From contig JACQOM010000236.1 of the NCBI GenBank assembly GCA_016202525.1, forward strand, positions 1 through 6,608: a stretch of 6,608 nt of DNA, in the 5' to 3' direction. The position numbers and the translations under genes are program-made. Below the pieces are notes generated by a model. That model was given only the letters and a program-made list of their open reading frames with translations. It did no database searches and had not been told where the DNA came from. Below, in pieces: positions 5,064 through 6,608 of this stretch. The DNA comes from Chloroflexota bacterium (GTDB lineage: Bacteria > Chloroflexota > Dehalococcoidia > Dehalococcoidales > UBA2162). Numbering within the stretch: the first letter of the stretch is position 1; each line of letters begins with the position of its first letter.

Positions 5064-6608
5064 TCAAGAGATTGTTCTGCTAACCCGGGCAGTGGCTGGC
5101 GTAAAGGTCATCTTGAGCAGCCGGGAATAGAGTCCCCCTTGCGCAGAGAGCTTCTCATGACGTCCGACTTCAACAATCCGTCCGTTGTCCAGTACGATGA
5201 TACGGTCGGCATTACGAGCCGTTGACAGACGGTGGGCAATGACTACGGCCGTTCTACCTTTCAGTAATTTTTCCAGTGCTTGCTGGAGAATATGTTCACT
5301 GTACGAGTCCACATTGGCGGTGGCTTCATCCAGCAACAGAATGGCGGGTTTGGCCAGCAGGGCGCGGGCAAAGCTGATGAGCTGACGCTGCCCCATACTC
5401 AGGTTCTGCCCCCGTTCTTGCAGCCAGGTGTCATATCCCTTTTCTGTCTTGATGATAAAGTCGTGAGCACCAACCGTTCTGGCAGCGTCGACTATATCGT
5501 CATCAGTAGCTTCCAGGTTGCCGTAACGTATATTGTCCCGGATGGTGCCGGAGAACAGAAATGGTTCCTGAGGCACCAGTCCCAGTTGGCGCCGGTAGGC
5601 AGTCTGGTCAATCTGCCGCAGGTCATTGCCATCAATAAGTATCCGTCCTCTGGTGACATCATAGAAACGGGCAATGAGGCTGACGATGGTGCTTTTACCG
5701 GCTCCAGTGGGTCCCACCAGTGCCACCGTCTCTCCCGTTAAAATATGCAGGTTAATATCATGAAGGACCTCCAGTCCCGGCTCATAGCTGAAAGAGACGT
5801 CTTCAAATTTAATTTCACCTTTTAAATGAGGTACCTCGATACTTCGGGGGCTTTCCACTATTTCCGGCTTTACATCGAGAAGTTCGAAGATACGGTTGCC
5901 TGAAGCCATGGCTCTCTGGAGCTGGGTATATTCCATTGTCATGGTTCTAATCGGATCGAAGAATTCCTGTATGTAGAGGGCGAAAGCCACCAAGGTACCC
6001 ACGAGAAGTGTGCCCTGCAGTACACTCATTCCACCGAAGATAATGATGAGCGACATTGCCAGTGCTACCAGTAATTCCACCACCGGCATCATTATTGCTG
6101 ATAGCCTGGCTGCCTCAAGGTTGGCTTTAAAATGGGCATGGTTGACCTGCTCGAAGCGCCGGGAATTCACGTTCTCCCGCGATAGACTCTGGATAACCCG
6201 GACGCCCGAGATATTTTCCTGGAGGGCATTATTGACCGCCGATATGGCGCGTCTCACCTTGATGAAGGACTGGCGTACCCTCTTTTGCCAGAAGAATATG
6301 AATAGAAAAAGCAGGGGGATAACCGAGAGAGTGACCAGTGCCAGGTTAAAGGCCATGGCAAACATGGCTGAGACTATTGCTATCAGGGTCACAATCTCAC
6401 CTGCCACCCAGAAGGCTCCGGAATCAAGGAAGTCGCCCAGTTGTTCCACGTCATTCTGGACCCGAGACATAATGCGTCCGACCTCATTATGGTCGAAGAA
6501 ACTCACTGAAAGGCGCTGCAAATGGTCGAAGACCTGGCTGCGCAGACTGAGCAGGATACCCTGCCCGATAGTTGCTTCGGCCCTGATTTCGGTGTAATAG
6601 GATACCAG
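5064..6608 (-). CDS. ABC exporter, fused membrane and ATPase domains (5' end outside window)
   Basis: The frame stays open to the right edge, giving 514 visible residues. A half-transporter of this type has about 580-600, so roughly 70-90 N-terminal residues with the first helices are missing. A TTG at 6519-6521 is an internal Leu codon in FDHLQRLSVSFFDHNEVGR, not a start. Visible membrane segments lie at about 65-108 and 170-219. The ATPase has, in order, the A-loop Tyr275, Walker A GPTGAGKST (299-307), Q-loop Gln347, signature LSMGQ (403-407), Walker B ILLLDE (423-428, catalytic Glu428), D-loop ANVDS and H-loop His459. All catalytic residues are present; the signature has Met in place of the usual second Gly, a variation common in this class. 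It belongs to the MsbA/LmrA-like type I exporters, which act as homo- or heterodimers. Substrate unknown (lipid, drug or peptide). A partner half-transporter may lie just upstream. Confidence 0.92.
   Translation of the reverse strand: MVSYYTEIRAEATIGQGILLSLRSQVFDHLQRLSVSFFDHNEVGRIMSRVQNDVEQLGDFLDSGAFWVAGEIVTLIAIVSAMFAMAFNLALVTLSVIPLLFLFIFFWQKRVRQSFIKVRRAISAVNNALQENISGVRVIQSLSRENVNSRRFEQVNHAHFKANLEAARLSAIMMPVVELLVALAMSLIIIFGGMSVLQGTLLVGTLVAFALYIQEFFDPIRTMTMEYTQLQRAMASGNRIFELLDVKPEIVESPRSIEVPHLKGEIKFEDVSFSYEPGLEVLHDINLHILTGETVALVGPTGAGKSTIVSLIARFYDVTRGRILIDGNDLRQIDQTAYRRQLGLVPQEPFLFSGTIRDNIRYGNLEATDDDIVDAARTVGAHDFIIKTEKGYDTWLQERGQNLSMGQRQLISFARALLAKPAILLLDEATANVDSYSEHILQQALEKLLKGRTAVVIAHRLSTARNADRIIVLDNGRIVEVGRHEKLSAQGGLYSRLLKMTFTPATARVSRTIS

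Noticed and set aside
6519..6521. TTG as the start of the ABC exporter
   Set aside because: The frame continues open for 29 more codons to the window edge with typical exporter sequence (SYYTEIRA and LRSQVFDH), so this is an internal Leu.
5280..6597. Plus-strand frames of 153 and 195 codons opposite the ABC exporter
   Set aside because: They are antisense to a well-conserved ATPase/permease gene, show no domain-like sequence, and are explained by its codon bias.

Overview
The window is bacterial DNA of roughly balanced base composition. All five well-supported coding regions lie on the minus strand, and a sixth gene start sits at the left edge. Protein styles suggest a member of the Chloroflexota, perhaps Dehalococcoidia: a proline-linked lipoprotein with a fibronectin-like module and WSPDG repeats, and an MFS carrier starting FYGWWIV. 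This placement is inference from memory of protein families and was not tested.

Layout from right to left, which is the direction of transcription. From the right edge to 5064 runs the 3' part of an ABC exporter gene (membrane domain fused to ATPase, 5' end outside the window). It is followed 31-40 bases later by a 12-helix MFS carrier (3713-5023 or 5032), probably in the same transcript. A 1.92 kb insertion sequence (about 1679-3598) comes next. It has matching terminal inverted repeats, its own promoter, a membrane-protein passenger gene of unknown function (2706-3521) and an IS6-like DDE transposase (1704-2693). Downstream is a lipoprotein gene (301-1557) encoding a fibronectin-like domain and a six-repeat TolB/PD40-type beta-propeller. 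It has a near-consensus sigma-70 promoter at 1634-1662. The last 300 bases carry no complete gene. They form a promoter and leader, with an inverted repeat, direct repeats, a hairpin and a strong ribosome binding site, for a gene whose ATG is at 18-20 and which leaves the window at base 1.

The most notable structure is the insertion sequence. Removing it together with one copy of its 8-9 bp target duplication restores a hairpin with 8-bp arms plus three inner pairs and a TATT loop. One arm of that hairpin overlaps the -35 box of the lipoprotein promoter, so the element appears to have landed in a terminator or operator between the exporter/MFS transcript and the lipoprotein gene. The element is about twice the usual IS6 length because of its passenger gene. 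The passenger's C-terminus has a faint resemblance to the first half of an eIF2B/ISOCOT-type fold.

The ABC exporter and MFS carrier look like ordinary transport genes. The lipoprotein is probably a surface or extracytoplasmic binding protein. Nothing in the window shows a defence system, CRISPR array, tRNA or rRNA.
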